A stretch of 64,000 bases of DNA from Methanomicrobiales archaeon HGW-Methanomicrobiales-3 (GCA_002839605.1 PGYK01000007.1:1-64000); one strand, 5' to 3'; shown: positions 21,084-30,575, counted from the stretch's first letter. A program made the numbers and translations. Notes: generated by a model not told the origin, from the sequence alone.

Positions 21084-22225
21084 TGGAAGGCTTCATCATC
21101 GCGCTCTTCGTCTGTCTGGTGCTCGCCCTTATTTCCAAATATCTTTCAATTCCGGCCATCCCGTTCTATATCCTTGCAGGAGTAGTCCTGGGAAAAGCAG
21201 GGCTTGGGATTGTTCAGTCAAATGAGATCAGTCATTTCTTTTCCGAGATGGGTCTGCTCTTTTTGTTGTTCTTTATGGGCCTTGAGCTGAAGATGGAACG
21301 GATTGTTGCCAATCCATCAAAAGTTCTCACTGCCGGGTTCATTGGGATCATCGTTGATATGGGGATCGGTTTTACCGCAGCGTACCTGCTGGGATTCACC
21401 CTCATGGAAGCCTTCATCGTGGGTGCAGCGTTCTACATCACCAGCACGGCAATTGTCATCACCTCCCTTATCGAGAACCGGAAACTGATGAGCAAAGAGG
21501 CTGAGACGATCATCTGGGTGGTGATCTTTGAAGATATCGTGCTGATCGGGATCCTTGCCCTCCTCTCAATCAGCGATCAGAACCTGCTGGTATTCTTTGC
21601 CAAGATCGGGCTTGCCCTGTCCCTCATGTACCTGATCTCGTTTTATGGAAAGGAGTTCCTCGTCTCCATCCTGGACCGTGACGATGAGATTCCCATTCTC
21701 TTCACCTTCGCTGCGGTCCTCACCACTGCCTCGCTTGCCCTGTTCTTTGGGATCCCCGCAACCCTGATGGTCATTGCACTGGGTGCTGCCCTTGCAACAA
21801 CGGATCCGGATGCGTTCGAACAACATGCACGCCCGTTCAAGGATGTCTTCCTGGTCATCTTTTTTGTCTTTTTCGGGGTCACGATCGATCTCTCCGCCGG
21901 GGCTGACTGGGTTATCATTGCGGTAATCTGCGTCCTTGCCATCATCAGTAAACTGATCTCCGGTATCCTGATGGGAATCATGATTCACGATTCTGCACTC
22001 TCGGGTCTTGAGATCTGGGCAAACATGATCTGCCGGGGCGAGTTCTCGATAGCTCTTGCAGTTCTCTACGGGTCGCCGGTTATTGCAACCACGGTCGCAG
22101 CGCTTGTTATCGTGACTTCCATCTTCGGCTCATTTACCGCAAAATACAGTACCTGGATGCGGCGCGGGATCGTCAGCCACCGGAGGAGAAAAGCCCTCAT
22201 GCACCGGCCCCACGCAGGCAGGTAA
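21083..22225 (+). CDS. monovalent cation:proton antiporter-2 (CPA2/KefB/KhtU-like)
   Basis: Multiple TM segments, IPAIPFYILAGVVLGKAGLG; start overlaps the stop of the TrkA-C gene. Confidence 0.9.
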   Translation: MEGFIIALFVCLVLALISKYLSIPAIPFYILAGVVLGKAGLGIVQSNEISHFFSEMGLLFLLFFMGLELKMERIVANPSKVLTAGFIGIIVDMGIGFTAAYLLGFTLMEAFIVGAAFYITSTAIVITSLIENRKLMSKEAETIIWVVIFEDIVLIGILALLSISDQNLLVFFAKIGLALSLMYLISFYGKEFLVSILDRDDEIPILFTFAAVLTTASLALFFGIPATLMVIALGAALATTDPDAFEQHARPFKDVFLVIFFVFFGVTIDLSAGADWVIIAVICVLAIISKLISGILMGIMIHDSALSGLEIWANMICRGEFSIALAVLYGSPVIATTVAALVIVTSIFGSFTAKYSTWMRRGIVSHRRRKALMHRPHAGR

Positions 22226-22482
22226 TTTTTTTAACCAGGGCTCGATCGATCCGGATCACCATTTCGATTGCGATCCGGATCGCGATTGTAAATAAAAAGC
22301 AGTCCCTGAGTGAAAGCTCTGGCAGCCGGAAAAGAATTTTACTGATGAGCCGGGTATGACAATCGCCCGGTCCGGGGTGCCGTGCCCGTGATCCGGATCT
22401 GCAGGGTCACGATGCTGTGCAGGAGACAGGAAAATGGTTTGTATCCTTGTGCCCCGCGTCATGCGGGGGTGGAGATTGTTAC

Positions 22483-22911
22483 TTACGATCCGCGTTTTGC
22501 AATGATTCTCTCAACAATGAGCCGGGAACTGGAGAGTTCCCCGTCAGGGAATTTGCCGATCCGCACAATCTTTGCCGGAAGGTTCCGATCGGCAAGCTGT
22601 ACCTTGAGTTTTTCCTCATCGAACATCTGGTTGAAGCCGATCGTAATGATATCGGGCTGGATCTTCACAATCGGGAGGAACATATCCGTCTCGTCCCCGA
22701 GCATTGCATGGTCGACGGGTTTTAAGGCAGCAACCATCTGGAGGCGCTGGTCCTCGGGAACGATCGGGTGGGGCTTGTGTTTCACGTTGACGTCCCGGGC
22801 AACGATGACGAAGAGTTCATCCCCGAGCTTTCTGGACTCCTCAAGGTAGAAAAGGTGCCCCGGATGGAGGATATCGAAGGTCCCGGTGGCAACCACGCGA
22901 CACCCGCTCAT
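22483..22911 (-). CDS. ribL: cytidylyltransferase-family FAD synthase (RibL-like)
   Basis: VVATGTFDILHPGHLFYLEESRKLGD nucleotidyltransferase motif; start chosen at MSGCRVV. Confidence 0.82.
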   Translation of the reverse strand: MSGCRVVATGTFDILHPGHLFYLEESRKLGDELFVIVARDVNVKHKPHPIVPEDQRLQMVAALKPVDHAMLGDETDMFLPIVKIQPDIITIGFNQMFDEEKLKVQLADRNLPAKIVRIGKFPDGELSSSRLIVERIIAKRGS

Positions 22912-23279
22912 GCGATCACCTCCAGATTGCAGGGTTCCCCGTCCGCGGTGAAACACTGCCAGTCGCGTCTACCGTACGGGTACCCGATGATCAGGTGGAA
23001 CCTTCCGGTCCTTGGAAAGAAGTTAATATCGGCATTGGATGGCCGGAGCACCCCGTTCGGGTGGCTGTGGGCACTGCCGGCGACATGGGTGTCGAGCGGC
23101 ATCATGTCGTAAAAGAGCGAGGCTGAGTCCTCTCCGGCAACGGTACCGGGCAGCAGGTTCACCTCTTCCATGATCCCGTCCCGCTCCCGTATCAGGGCAA
23201 CGAACTCGTTGGGGTGGTTCTCGCGCCCCATCTCAAGGAGAAGGGTGAGAAGGTCCAGTCTGATGCCGCGAATATTCAT
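22908..23279 (-). CDS. Mov34/MPN/PAD-1 (JAB) metalloprotease-family protein
   Basis: HSHPNGVLRPSNAD (JAMM-like motif); start chosen at MNIRGIRL; 4-nt overlap with ribL. Confidence 0.85.
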   Translation of the reverse strand: MNIRGIRLDLLTLLLEMGRENHPNEFVALIRERDGIMEEVNLLPGTVAGEDSASLFYDMMPLDTHVAGSAHSHPNGVLRPSNADINFFPRTGRFHLIIGYPYGRRDWQCFTADGEPCNLEVIA

Positions 23280-23346
23280 GGTGTCTGCCTGCGCTGTTGT
23301 AGTGAAGTAGGTTGTCTGTCCAGAAAAAAACGTCGGGAAAATTACA

Positions 23347-24165
23347 TTATTTCTCAACCTTTGCAAGTTCTTCACTCAAGTCCTGCGAGAGGTCAACTCC
23401 GGTAAAATCGCCGCTTGTCGGGAGCGCCATCGCAAAGTTTTCCGTGATGTCATATTCAACAACGGTACCTTGAGGGATATTGAAATCAAGAATATGGCCG
23501 CCCGTTGTCCGGTCATCGCTCAGGTAATGGAGATGGTAGCCCGGGACATTGACGCCTTTGAAGAAGACCGGGGTGTAGAACCCGAGGATCGTGCCCGTGG
23601 TATCGGAATACGTATAGATCGACTGGTTCTTCAGCGCTTCAGGAAGTGTGGGGTACGGTTCCTGTTGTTCCGGTGGCGCCCGGACTTTCATTACGGGAAA
23701 CGTCCCGTGTATCTTCACGGCATAGATCATGTTCCTTGTCGGGAGCTGTTTTTCCATGGTTGCTGTGAAGACCGAGCTGTTCATCGGGACAACGGTTGTC
23801 ACAGTGCGGTCACCCTTGAAATACGTCACCGAGGCAAAGGGAGTTGTCTCGCTGTCGGGAACCGTATAAACCTGCCCGTCAGCCTTTATCTGGTATACCA
23901 CGCCGTCCAGTACGGTCATCTCGCCATCCAGTGCATGGAATGTGCCGATACCAAAGTCCCCGTGCTTTTTCAGGTCCCCGATCGGCAGGACTCCCTCATA
24001 AACCCCCTGCATCACGGCATCGATGGTCGAGACCTGGTAGAGGACATCCTGATCAGCCGATGCCGGTGCATTCTTCTGGAGGTTGATATAGACCGCGGAT
24101 GCCGCGAACACAATCACGACAGCCAGTCCGATACCCAGGAAAAATTTTTGATCCATATTTCGCAA
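23347..24165 (-). CDS. budA: alpha-acetolactate decarboxylase with N-terminal signal/anchor
   Basis: FGIGTFHALDGEMTVLDG, VPGYHLHYLSDDRTTGGHILDF, LPTSGDF; hydrophobic N-terminus FFLGIGLAVVIVFAASAVYI. Confidence 0.9.
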   Translation of the reverse strand: MRNMDQKFFLGIGLAVVIVFAASAVYINLQKNAPASADQDVLYQVSTIDAVMQGVYEGVLPIGDLKKHGDFGIGTFHALDGEMTVLDGVVYQIKADGQVYTVPDSETTPFASVTYFKGDRTVTTVVPMNSSVFTATMEKQLPTRNMIYAVKIHGTFPVMKVRAPPEQQEPYPTLPEALKNQSIYTYSDTTGTILGFYTPVFFKGVNVPGYHLHYLSDDRTTGGHILDFNIPQGTVVEYDITENFAMALPTSGDFTGVDLSQDLSEELAKVEK

Positions 24166-24179
24166 CCGGAATTTGAGGA

Positions 24180-24461
24180 TTATTTCTTTCCGGTAACCTT
24201 GATGACGTGGAACCCGAACTGGGTCTTGATGGGCCCGACAACCTTGCCGACCTCTTCTTCAAAAGCAACCTTCTCGAACTCGGGAACCATCATGCCTTTG
24301 CCGAACCAGCCGAGATCGCCACCCTGCTTTCCTGAGGGACAGCCGGAGAATCTCCGGGCAACTTTGTCAAACTCCTCTCCGTCTGCCAGGCGCTTCATGA
24401 TCTGGTTTGCCTGGTCTTCGGTTTTTACTAAGATATGGGATGCGCGTGCCTGTGTGGCCAT
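24180..24461 (-). CDS. parvulin-type peptidyl-prolyl cis-trans isomerase (93 aa)
   Basis: ASHILVKTEDQA ... SGKQGGDLGWFGKGMMVPEFEKVAF ... TQFGFHVIKV. Confidence 0.92.
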   Translation of the reverse strand: MATQARASHILVKTEDQANQIMKRLADGEEFDKVARRFSGCPSGKQGGDLGWFGKGMMVPEFEKVAFEEEVGKVVGPIKTQFGFHVIKVTGKK

Positions 24462-24507
24462 GCTGTACAGGTGCCTTTGTATTAAGATAAAAGGTTGGAT
24501 CGGGCGA

Positions 24508-25920
24508 TCAGAACTCCCCGTCCTGCTCGAAGCTCCGCCCGTACCGGATCGCCAGCTCTGCCTTGTACAATTCCCGGCCAAGGTAGCCTGCATGATCGAG
24601 CAGGGAGACGTCGCCCTGGAGCAGGATCGTGTGGAGCACGTCCTGCCAGCGGTGTCCCCGAACAGCCCGGCCATGGAGCACCGCAACGATGGTATCCCCT
24701 TCAATCCCGATCCGGAAATTTCCTTTCGGGTCGTATTCGATCTCCGGCAGCATTTCCTGTGCGGTAATCGTCATTTCATATTCGAGGGGCGGTTCACGCC
24801 GGCGCCGCTTCTCTTTCAGGATAAGGAGATCGATGCCGAGATCCTTGGGATAGGGCCGGTCCCGGGCAAGGACCATCATCTCTGTTGCCCGCCGCATCTC
24901 CCGTACTGACCCGCAGGTCTTATCAGAATGTTCGCTCGTGAAGATAACTGCTGCCCCCACCTCCATTGCCATGGCGGCAAGGACGGCATTTGTGCCAACC
25001 GAGTCCGCATCCAGGAGTTCGGCAACGTTCCCTGCACCAAAGAAGAGGGGATACCGCGACTTTTTGAAGTTTTTTAAGGAAGCGACCAGGCCGGATCCCG
25101 CCGGCTGGAGGAGCGGATCGGCAATGATGCAGCGGACGCCGGCAGCTTTTGCCATGGCGATGTTCTTTTTTAGTGTGGCTGTGCCCGGTACCACTACCGC
25201 TGCCGCCCCGGCATCGGCAATGGCAGCGCCAACCAGGGGGATGTTCTCTTCCTGCAGGCTGAGAATGATATCCGCCCGCCCGAGAGCGGCGCGGATGAGA
25301 TCCGGATCCTGGGTATCGGCAGCGAGCGGCCGGTCGATTCCTTCGAGCGCGGAGAAGACCCGGTGTACATCTTCTGGTGTTGCATCAAACCCGAACCCGA
25401 GGTCCACAATGTCAGCACCCCGGGCGAAGTGCCGTTCCACAAGAGTTCGGATATCCTCGCACCGGGGGGCATCCATGATCTCGGCAAGGACCTTCATCCG
25501 CGATCCCCCGCCGATCTTCACTCCCCGGACAATGAAATTTGCGCCTGTTGCCCGTTCGAGATCCGCAACCTGGCGCCTCGCCTCTTCTGCTTTTTTCCCG
25601 GCAAGGAACATGTCAGCCGGGACTGTGCGTGAGAGGCTGACAGATGGGAGCGCAGCGAGGATCATCGCCAGATCGGCAGCATGTTTTGGCCCGCGATACA
25701 CGGGAATTTCGGTCTCCCGTTCCACTCCTTCAAACGATGCGGTGCACATGCCGGAGACGATGACGAGATCGTATTTTTTCCGGCCAATAAGTTCCCTGAG
25801 ACGATGGGGTGTGAGGAACGATGCAATCTCCCCGGTCACTACCACATCGGCGTCGAATCCTGCGGCTGCATCCCTGACCATCTCTTCAGTGGCCGCACCG
25901 GTGGGGAGGAGGATGCGCAT
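24508..25920 (-). CDS. dihydropteroate synthase-related protein
   Basis: DHPS-like ADIVDLGFGF, PLAADTQDP, GTATLKKNIAMAKAAG; long C-terminal extension. Confidence 0.85.
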   Translation of the reverse strand: MRILLPTGAATEEMVRDAAAGFDADVVVTGEIASFLTPHRLRELIGRKKYDLVIVSGMCTASFEGVERETEIPVYRGPKHAADLAMILAALPSVSLSRTVPADMFLAGKKAEEARRQVADLERATGANFIVRGVKIGGGSRMKVLAEIMDAPRCEDIRTLVERHFARGADIVDLGFGFDATPEDVHRVFSALEGIDRPLAADTQDPDLIRAALGRADIILSLQEENIPLVGAAIADAGAAAVVVPGTATLKKNIAMAKAAGVRCIIADPLLQPAGSGLVASLKNFKKSRYPLFFGAGNVAELLDADSVGTNAVLAAMAMEVGAAVIFTSEHSDKTCGSVREMRRATEMMVLARDRPYPKDLGIDLLILKEKRRRREPPLEYEMTITAQEMLPEIEYDPKGNFRIGIEGDTIVAVLHGRAVRGHRWQDVLHTILLQGDVSLLDHAGYLGRELYKAELAIRYGRSFEQDGEF

Positions 25921-25961
25921 AAGTTCCCTTAATACCAGAGAGATAAAAACACTATGATCAG

Positions 25962-26639
25962 ATGCTTACCTGCGACCTGCATGTACACACCAGTTATTCC
26001 AAAGACGGCGAGAGCAGTGTCGAGGAGATCCTGAAACGAGCTGAAGAGCTGGGCCTTGATGCCATCGCCATCACAGATCACGACACGGTTGACGGGGCAA
26101 AGCATGCTCTCACAATCCGGTCTCCGGTGCTGGTCATCCCGGGCATCGAGGTGTCGACACGGCAGGGTCATCTCCTCGTCCTCGGGGTCACCGAGGTCAT
26201 CCCCGCGGGTCTTGATGTTATCGATACTGTTCATATCGCCCGCAGGATGGGGGCGCTATTGATCCTCCCCCATCCCTATCATGTCTGGCGTCATGGTGTT
26301 GCCCGTCGAAAGAAAGCGGGGATGGCAGTCGTTGACGCGGTAGAAACGTTCAACAGCCGGTACATCGTGGGATCGGCCAACAGCAAGGCAGCGCGGATCG
26401 CAAAGAGGCTGGAGAAGCCCTGTGTTGGCGGGAGCGATGCCCACAATGCCAGGTTCGTGGGTTTTGGCCGGACGTACGTGGATGCCGAGAAGAATGTTCC
26501 TGCCATCCTCGACGCGATCCGTGCCGGAAAAGTCACCTGCGGCGGAACAAAGACGCCGTTGCGCACCTATACCCGACAATCCCTCACCAATACATGGCGG
26601 AAGATCAAACGGATAACCCGGCACATGCAGCTCCGGTAA
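25962..26639 (+). CDS. PHP domain metal-dependent phosphoesterase
   Basis: DLHVHTSYSKDGESSVEEIL, ITDHDTVDG, GGSDAHN. Confidence 0.92.
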   Translation: MLTCDLHVHTSYSKDGESSVEEILKRAEELGLDAIAITDHDTVDGAKHALTIRSPVLVIPGIEVSTRQGHLLVLGVTEVIPAGLDVIDTVHIARRMGALLILPHPYHVWRHGVARRKKAGMAVVDAVETFNSRYIVGSANSKAARIAKRLEKPCVGGSDAHNARFVGFGRTYVDAEKNVPAILDAIRAGKVTCGGTKTPLRTYTRQSLTNTWRKIKRITRHMQLR

Positions 26640-27424
26640 GGCTTGCATTCAGCGTCTCCTATCTCGGGAGCCGGTTCTTCGGCTCCCAGATGCAGGCCGC
26701 GAGCCGTACGGTCGAAGGGGAGTTTGTTGCAGCCTGCCGCAGGCTCAGCCTCTTCGATGACTGGCGGAAGGCAGGGTTCCTGTTTGCCGGCCGGACTGAC
26801 CGGGGAGTTCATGCCCGCGGGCAGGTTGCAGCCTTCACCACGGCTGAGCCGGAGCGGGCGATCCAGACGATCAATACCCGGTTGCCGCCCGACTGCTGGT
26901 GCACCGGCTATGCAGAAGTGTCTCCCACGTTCCATCCGCGGTACGATGCACTGTCCCGCACGTACCGGTACTATTTTTCCGATCCTCCCGCAGACATCGC
27001 GTCCATGGATTGTGCATCAGCCCGGTTTGTCGGGAACCATAATTTTTCCAATTTTGCCCGGGTTGGTGACAAGAACCCCTATCGGATGGTTCTCTCTGCG
27101 GGTGTCAGGGAGGAGGGCGGATTTGTTTTTTTTGAGGTGACTGCGGAGAGTTTTCTCTGGCACCAGGTACGTTCCATGGCATCGGCGCTCCTCCTTGTCG
27201 GGAGAAAAAATGCACCTGCCGATTCCATACCCCTGCTGCTGGAAGCTCCTGCAAAACGTCCGCTCCAGCCTGCACCGGCCGAGGGACTGATCCTCTGGAA
27301 GACGGACGTGGGGATCGAGTGGGTCCCTCTTCCGGCGCGTGAGCGCAGCACAAAATTCATGGATCATCTCTGCTGCCACCACGCGCTGATGGAAAAAGTC
27401 TGCCGGACCCTGAATGCCCCGTAA
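26594..27424 (+). CDS. truA: tRNA pseudouridine(38-40) synthase TruA
   Basis: SYLGSRFFGSQMQ, FAGRTDRGVHARGQVAAF, FLWHQVRSM; overlaps the PHP gene by 46 nt. Confidence 0.93.
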   Translation: MAEDQTDNPAHAAPVRLAFSVSYLGSRFFGSQMQAASRTVEGEFVAACRRLSLFDDWRKAGFLFAGRTDRGVHARGQVAAFTTAEPERAIQTINTRLPPDCWCTGYAEVSPTFHPRYDALSRTYRYYFSDPPADIASMDCASARFVGNHNFSNFARVGDKNPYRMVLSAGVREEGGFVFFEVTAESFLWHQVRSMASALLLVGRKNAPADSIPLLLEAPAKRPLQPAPAEGLILWKTDVGIEWVPLPARERSTKFMDHLCCHHALMEKVCRTLNAP

Positions 27425-27453
27425 GGCTCACGGAATTATTACGCCGCTTCCCC

Positions 27454-28662
27454 TTACTCAAACGACCGGGCACACCCGCTCGTGATTGCGGCGGCACTCA
27501 CTGCCTTTGCGACTGCGGTAACAACGCCACGATCAAGGATCGGGGGGAGGATGCGGTGCTTTTGCGGGTGTGTCACATAATCCGCAAGGGCATGGGCAGC
27601 TGCGACTTTCATCTCGTCCGAGATGCGGGTGGCATGGACATCGAGTGCCCCCCGGAAGATCCCGGGGAAGGCGAGCACATAGTTGATCTGGTTGGGGTAC
27701 TCGCTGCGCCCGGTTCCCACAATCGCAGCTCCGGCCATATGTGCGTCATGGGGCAGGATCTCCGGCACCGGGCTCGCCAGTGCAAAGATGATCGGGTCCT
27801 TGTTCATTGACCGGATCATTGCGGGGGTGACGATGGCCGGGACCGAAACCCCGATACAGACATCAGCGCCTTCCATGGCATCTTCAAGGGTTCCGGTCAG
27901 CCCTCCGTGATTTGTCTCCTCTGCGATGATGAACTTGTACTTGTTCGCGTACAATCCATCACGGTGACGGTGGATGATCCCCCTGGCGTCGCAGACGATG
28001 ATATTGTTCACACTGCTGCAGATGTCGGGGTTATACCCGATGCACCGGAGCATCCGGGTAATCGCAAACCCGGCAGCACCGGCACCGATGACGACAATGT
28101 TGAGATCCCCAAACTGCTTGCCGGTTACCCGGCAGGCATTGATCAGGGCAGCAAGCACCACCACTGCCGTCCCGTGCTGGTCATCGTGCATCACCGGGAT
28201 CCCGATCCCCTGCAAAGCCTCTTCGAGCTCAAAACATTTCGGGGCTGCAATATCCTCAAGCGCGATCCCGCCAAAGACCGGGGCGATGTTCTTTACCTCA
28301 TCGACAAATTCCGTGTGGTAATTCTCAAAACAGATAGGAAAAGCGTCGATCCCAGCGAGTTTCTTGAAGATTAAGGCCTTTCCTTCCATAACCGGGATCG
28401 CTGCATATCCCCCGACATTTCCTAACGAGAGCACCCGCGAACCGTCAGATACGATGGCAATTGTATTGGCCTTGAGCGTGTACCTGTACGCGAGATTTTT
28501 GTCTTTGGCAATCTCCCGGCAGACCTCGGCAACACCGGGCGTGTAGGCGAGAGAGAGATCATGACGGTTTGCTATCGGGACCTTTGAATAGACTTCGATC
28601 TTCCCGTGGTACTTTTCATGAAGTTCCAGGGACTCCGTGTAGACATCCTTTTTTCTGCCGCT
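27454..28662 (-). CDS. NAD(P)-dependent malic enzyme
   Basis: YTPGVAEVCREIAKD, DDQHGTAVVVLAALINA, VIGAGAAGFAI; start chosen at MSGRKKDV. Confidence 0.93.
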   Translation of the reverse strand, partial: SGRKKDVYTESLELHEKYHGKIEVYSKVPIANRHDLSLAYTPGVAEVCREIAKDKNLAYRYTLKANTIAIVSDGSRVLSLGNVGGYAAIPVMEGKALIFKKLAGIDAFPICFENYHTEFVDEVKNIAPVFGGIALEDIAAPKCFELEEALQGIGIPVMHDDQHGTAVVVLAALINACRVTGKQFGDLNIVVIGAGAAGFAITRMLRCIGYNPDICSSVNNIIVCDARGIIHRHRDGLYANKYKFIIAEETNHGGLTGTLEDAMEGADVCIGVSVPAIVTPAMIRSMNKDPIIFALASPVPEILPHDAHMAGAAIVGTGRSEYPNQINYVLAFPGIFRGALDVHATRISDEMKVAAAHALADYVTHPQKHRILPPILDRGVVTAVAKAVSAAAITSGCARSFE

Positions 28663-28739
28663 CATGGCATCCAGACAACCCGGCGAATAATTCATTGAAC
28701 GCGATGGGAGGTCATCAATGTTGTTGTGCTTTCAGGGAG

Positions 28740-29153
28740 TTATGCAAAAGTATCTTCGATCCATGCCGCGATCTCATCCCTGACTTTCCGGTAACCTTCA
28801 AGGATCTCCTCTTCAGAACCCGGCACCAGATGGGGATCGAAAAACGCACGGTGGATGGTTTTTCCTGCACCGGGTACGATTGGGCAGGCTGCATGGGCAT
28901 TATCACAGAGCGTGACGGCGCAATCAAAGGATTCACCGGCGAACTCAGCGAGGGTTTTTGAACGGTGGTGCGCGATGTCGATACCGATCTCCCGCATCAC
29001 GAGGATCGCCCGGGTGCTCACTTTCGATTGTCGTGTACCGGCCGAGAAGACCTCATACCGGTTGCCGTACATTGCCCGGAGCAGCCCCTCGGCCATCTGG
29101 GAACGGGCTGCATTTGCCGTGCAGATGAAGAGCACCCGGATTTTTTCTTTCAT
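28740..29153 (-). CDS. arsC: ArsC-like arsenate reductase (low-MW phosphatase fold)
   Basis: VLFICTANAARSQMAEGLL P-loop, VTLCDNAHAACP; ATGA overlap with hgcB. Confidence 0.9.
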   Translation of the reverse strand: MKEKIRVLFICTANAARSQMAEGLLRAMYGNRYEVFSAGTRQSKVSTRAILVMREIGIDIAHHRSKTLAEFAGESFDCAVTLCDNAHAACPIVPGAGKTIHRAFFDPHLVPGSEEEILEGYRKVRDEIAAWIEDTFA

Positions 29154-29488
29154 TTATTGTCACAACCGCAGGACTGTTCCGGTGACTGACCACAGCAGGA
29201 CCCTTCGTCCCCGCCGCAACTGCATTCGCCGCTGTCCATATCTTTTCCCCGGAGGGCGGCGCTGATCATTGCCCACGCACACCCGACTCCGCTCTCAACA
29301 GTGATCGCCTGGACCGGGCAGTTCAGGGCGCAGGCCCCGCACTCCATGCAGGCAGCAGGGCGGGCAAGTTCAACATGGTCCTTTCCCTCGGCAAAAACCG
29401 CGTGCGGGCATACCTGGGTGCAGCGTTTGCAGTTGATACACCGCTCCGCATCCAGCCTGAGGGTTGTTTCCTGGTAAGAATTGAACAT
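29150..29488 (-). CDS. hgcB: HgcB, mercury methylation ferredoxin (2x[4Fe-4S], Cys-rich tail)
   Basis: CINCKRCTQVCP, CMECGACALNCP, tail CSCGGDEGSCCGQSPEQSCGC; start 29488 overlaps the hgcA stop (ATGA). Confidence 0.92.
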   Translation of the reverse strand: MFNSYQETTLRLDAERCINCKRCTQVCPHAVFAEGKDHVELARPAACMECGACALNCPVQAITVESGVGCAWAMISAALRGKDMDSGECSCGGDEGSCCGQSPEQSCGCDNK

Positions 29489-30558
29489 CAGATCACTCCC
29501 ATAAGCCGGCCTGCTCCCAGTACGATTCCCGCGATTACACCGGCTCCTGCCATAAGGGCCATGACCGGCACGTACCGGAAGATCTCTCTTTTTACGCCGG
29601 TGCGTGAGGTGAAGGTCGTGCACCCGGTAAAATTAAGCCCAAGGTATGCGGTTACTGCGGGGATGAGGAGCAGGGGCGTCATTGCTGCAAGTGCTGATGC
29701 CCAGCCGGGCAGTTCAGGGACACTCCCGAAAGAAACCGCAAAGGGGATGGCAATGAGCACACCCAGGATCAGCCCTTTGGTTGAAAAATCCCGGGTTGGG
29801 ATCATGGGTAGAAGGGCAGGAAAGAGAACGGTCCCGGCAATGACTGCAGCGAGTGCTGCAAGCCCGGAAGCCGGCCCGGCAATAAACCATAATACGGCTG
29901 CGATGATGATTGCCGGCAGAGCCACGTGGACAAATTCGACCGGCGTAAGAACCACCCTATCCCAGAAGGGGAAATCGACCCTGCGCATTGCCGGGGTAGC
30001 CTTGTGGGTTTTGAGATATTCCGGGAGGTCACGGGCACGAACAGGACCGTATTCAACCGAGAAGCCGGATTTTCGCAGCACCTCCGGCCATGAGACTCCC
30101 GGCGCTCCGAGCTGGGGGACGATGATCTTCTTGTGGCTCACCACAAAAGGAAGGCCGGTTAATGCAATTCGCCGGACCAGTTCTTCGGTTCCGAAGGTAC
30201 CCTTGCCTGCAGCGCACCAGACATTGATCCCTTTGGTATCGAGGACAAGGATGTAGGCATCGACTCCTGCCAGTGCAGAACGCAGGGCATCAAAACTCAG
30301 GGTGTAGTTAGCCGAAGCAAAGACCGGGGATTCCGGTGTGGCATTGCCGAGACGATAAAGGCCGGGCTCTACACGGTGGTCGCCTCTCCTGACTCCCCAC
30401 CGGGCAAGAAAATGGTCGAGACGGTTGGCAGCAGTAATGGTGCTGTCTGTTGTCCGGATTGCCGGAACTGCTGAGGAAGTGCCGCAGCTACATTGAGATG
30501 CGTTCTCCTGCGGAGTACAGGAACAGCAGGAGGATCTGGTTGTGACATCGTTTTCCAT
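29488..30558 (-). CDS. hgcA: HgcA, corrinoid mercury methyltransferase
   Basis: Diagnostic NVWCAAGKGTF cap-helix motif, C-terminal TM region with NFTGCTTFTSRTGVKREI, followed by hgcB. Confidence 0.95.
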   Translation of the reverse strand: MENDVTTRSSCCSCTPQENASQCSCGTSSAVPAIRTTDSTITAANRLDHFLARWGVRRGDHRVEPGLYRLGNATPESPVFASANYTLSFDALRSALAGVDAYILVLDTKGINVWCAAGKGTFGTEELVRRIALTGLPFVVSHKKIIVPQLGAPGVSWPEVLRKSGFSVEYGPVRARDLPEYLKTHKATPAMRRVDFPFWDRVVLTPVEFVHVALPAIIIAAVLWFIAGPASGLAALAAVIAGTVLFPALLPMIPTRDFSTKGLILGVLIAIPFAVSFGSVPELPGWASALAAMTPLLLIPAVTAYLGLNFTGCTTFTSRTGVKREIFRYVPVMALMAGAGVIAGIVLGAGRLMGVI

Positions 30559-30575
30559 CGTTCAGCACTCCCCGG

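Noticed and set aside
22240-22400. Three GATCCGGATC palindromes in one intergenic, considered as a repeat element
   Set aside because: GATCCGG-type words are very common in this GC-rich sequence; no regular spacing or array structure
23470-24909. 479-aa plus-strand ORF
   Set aside because: Antisense across three well-supported minus-strand genes (ALDC, parvulin, DHPS-like); no recognisable domain
24938-25957. 339-aa plus-strand ORF
   Set aside because: Antisense shadow of the DHPS-related gene; low-complexity Ser/Arg/Ala composition
29375-30256. 293-aa plus-strand ORF
   Set aside because: Antisense to hgcA/hgcB, which have diagnostic motifs
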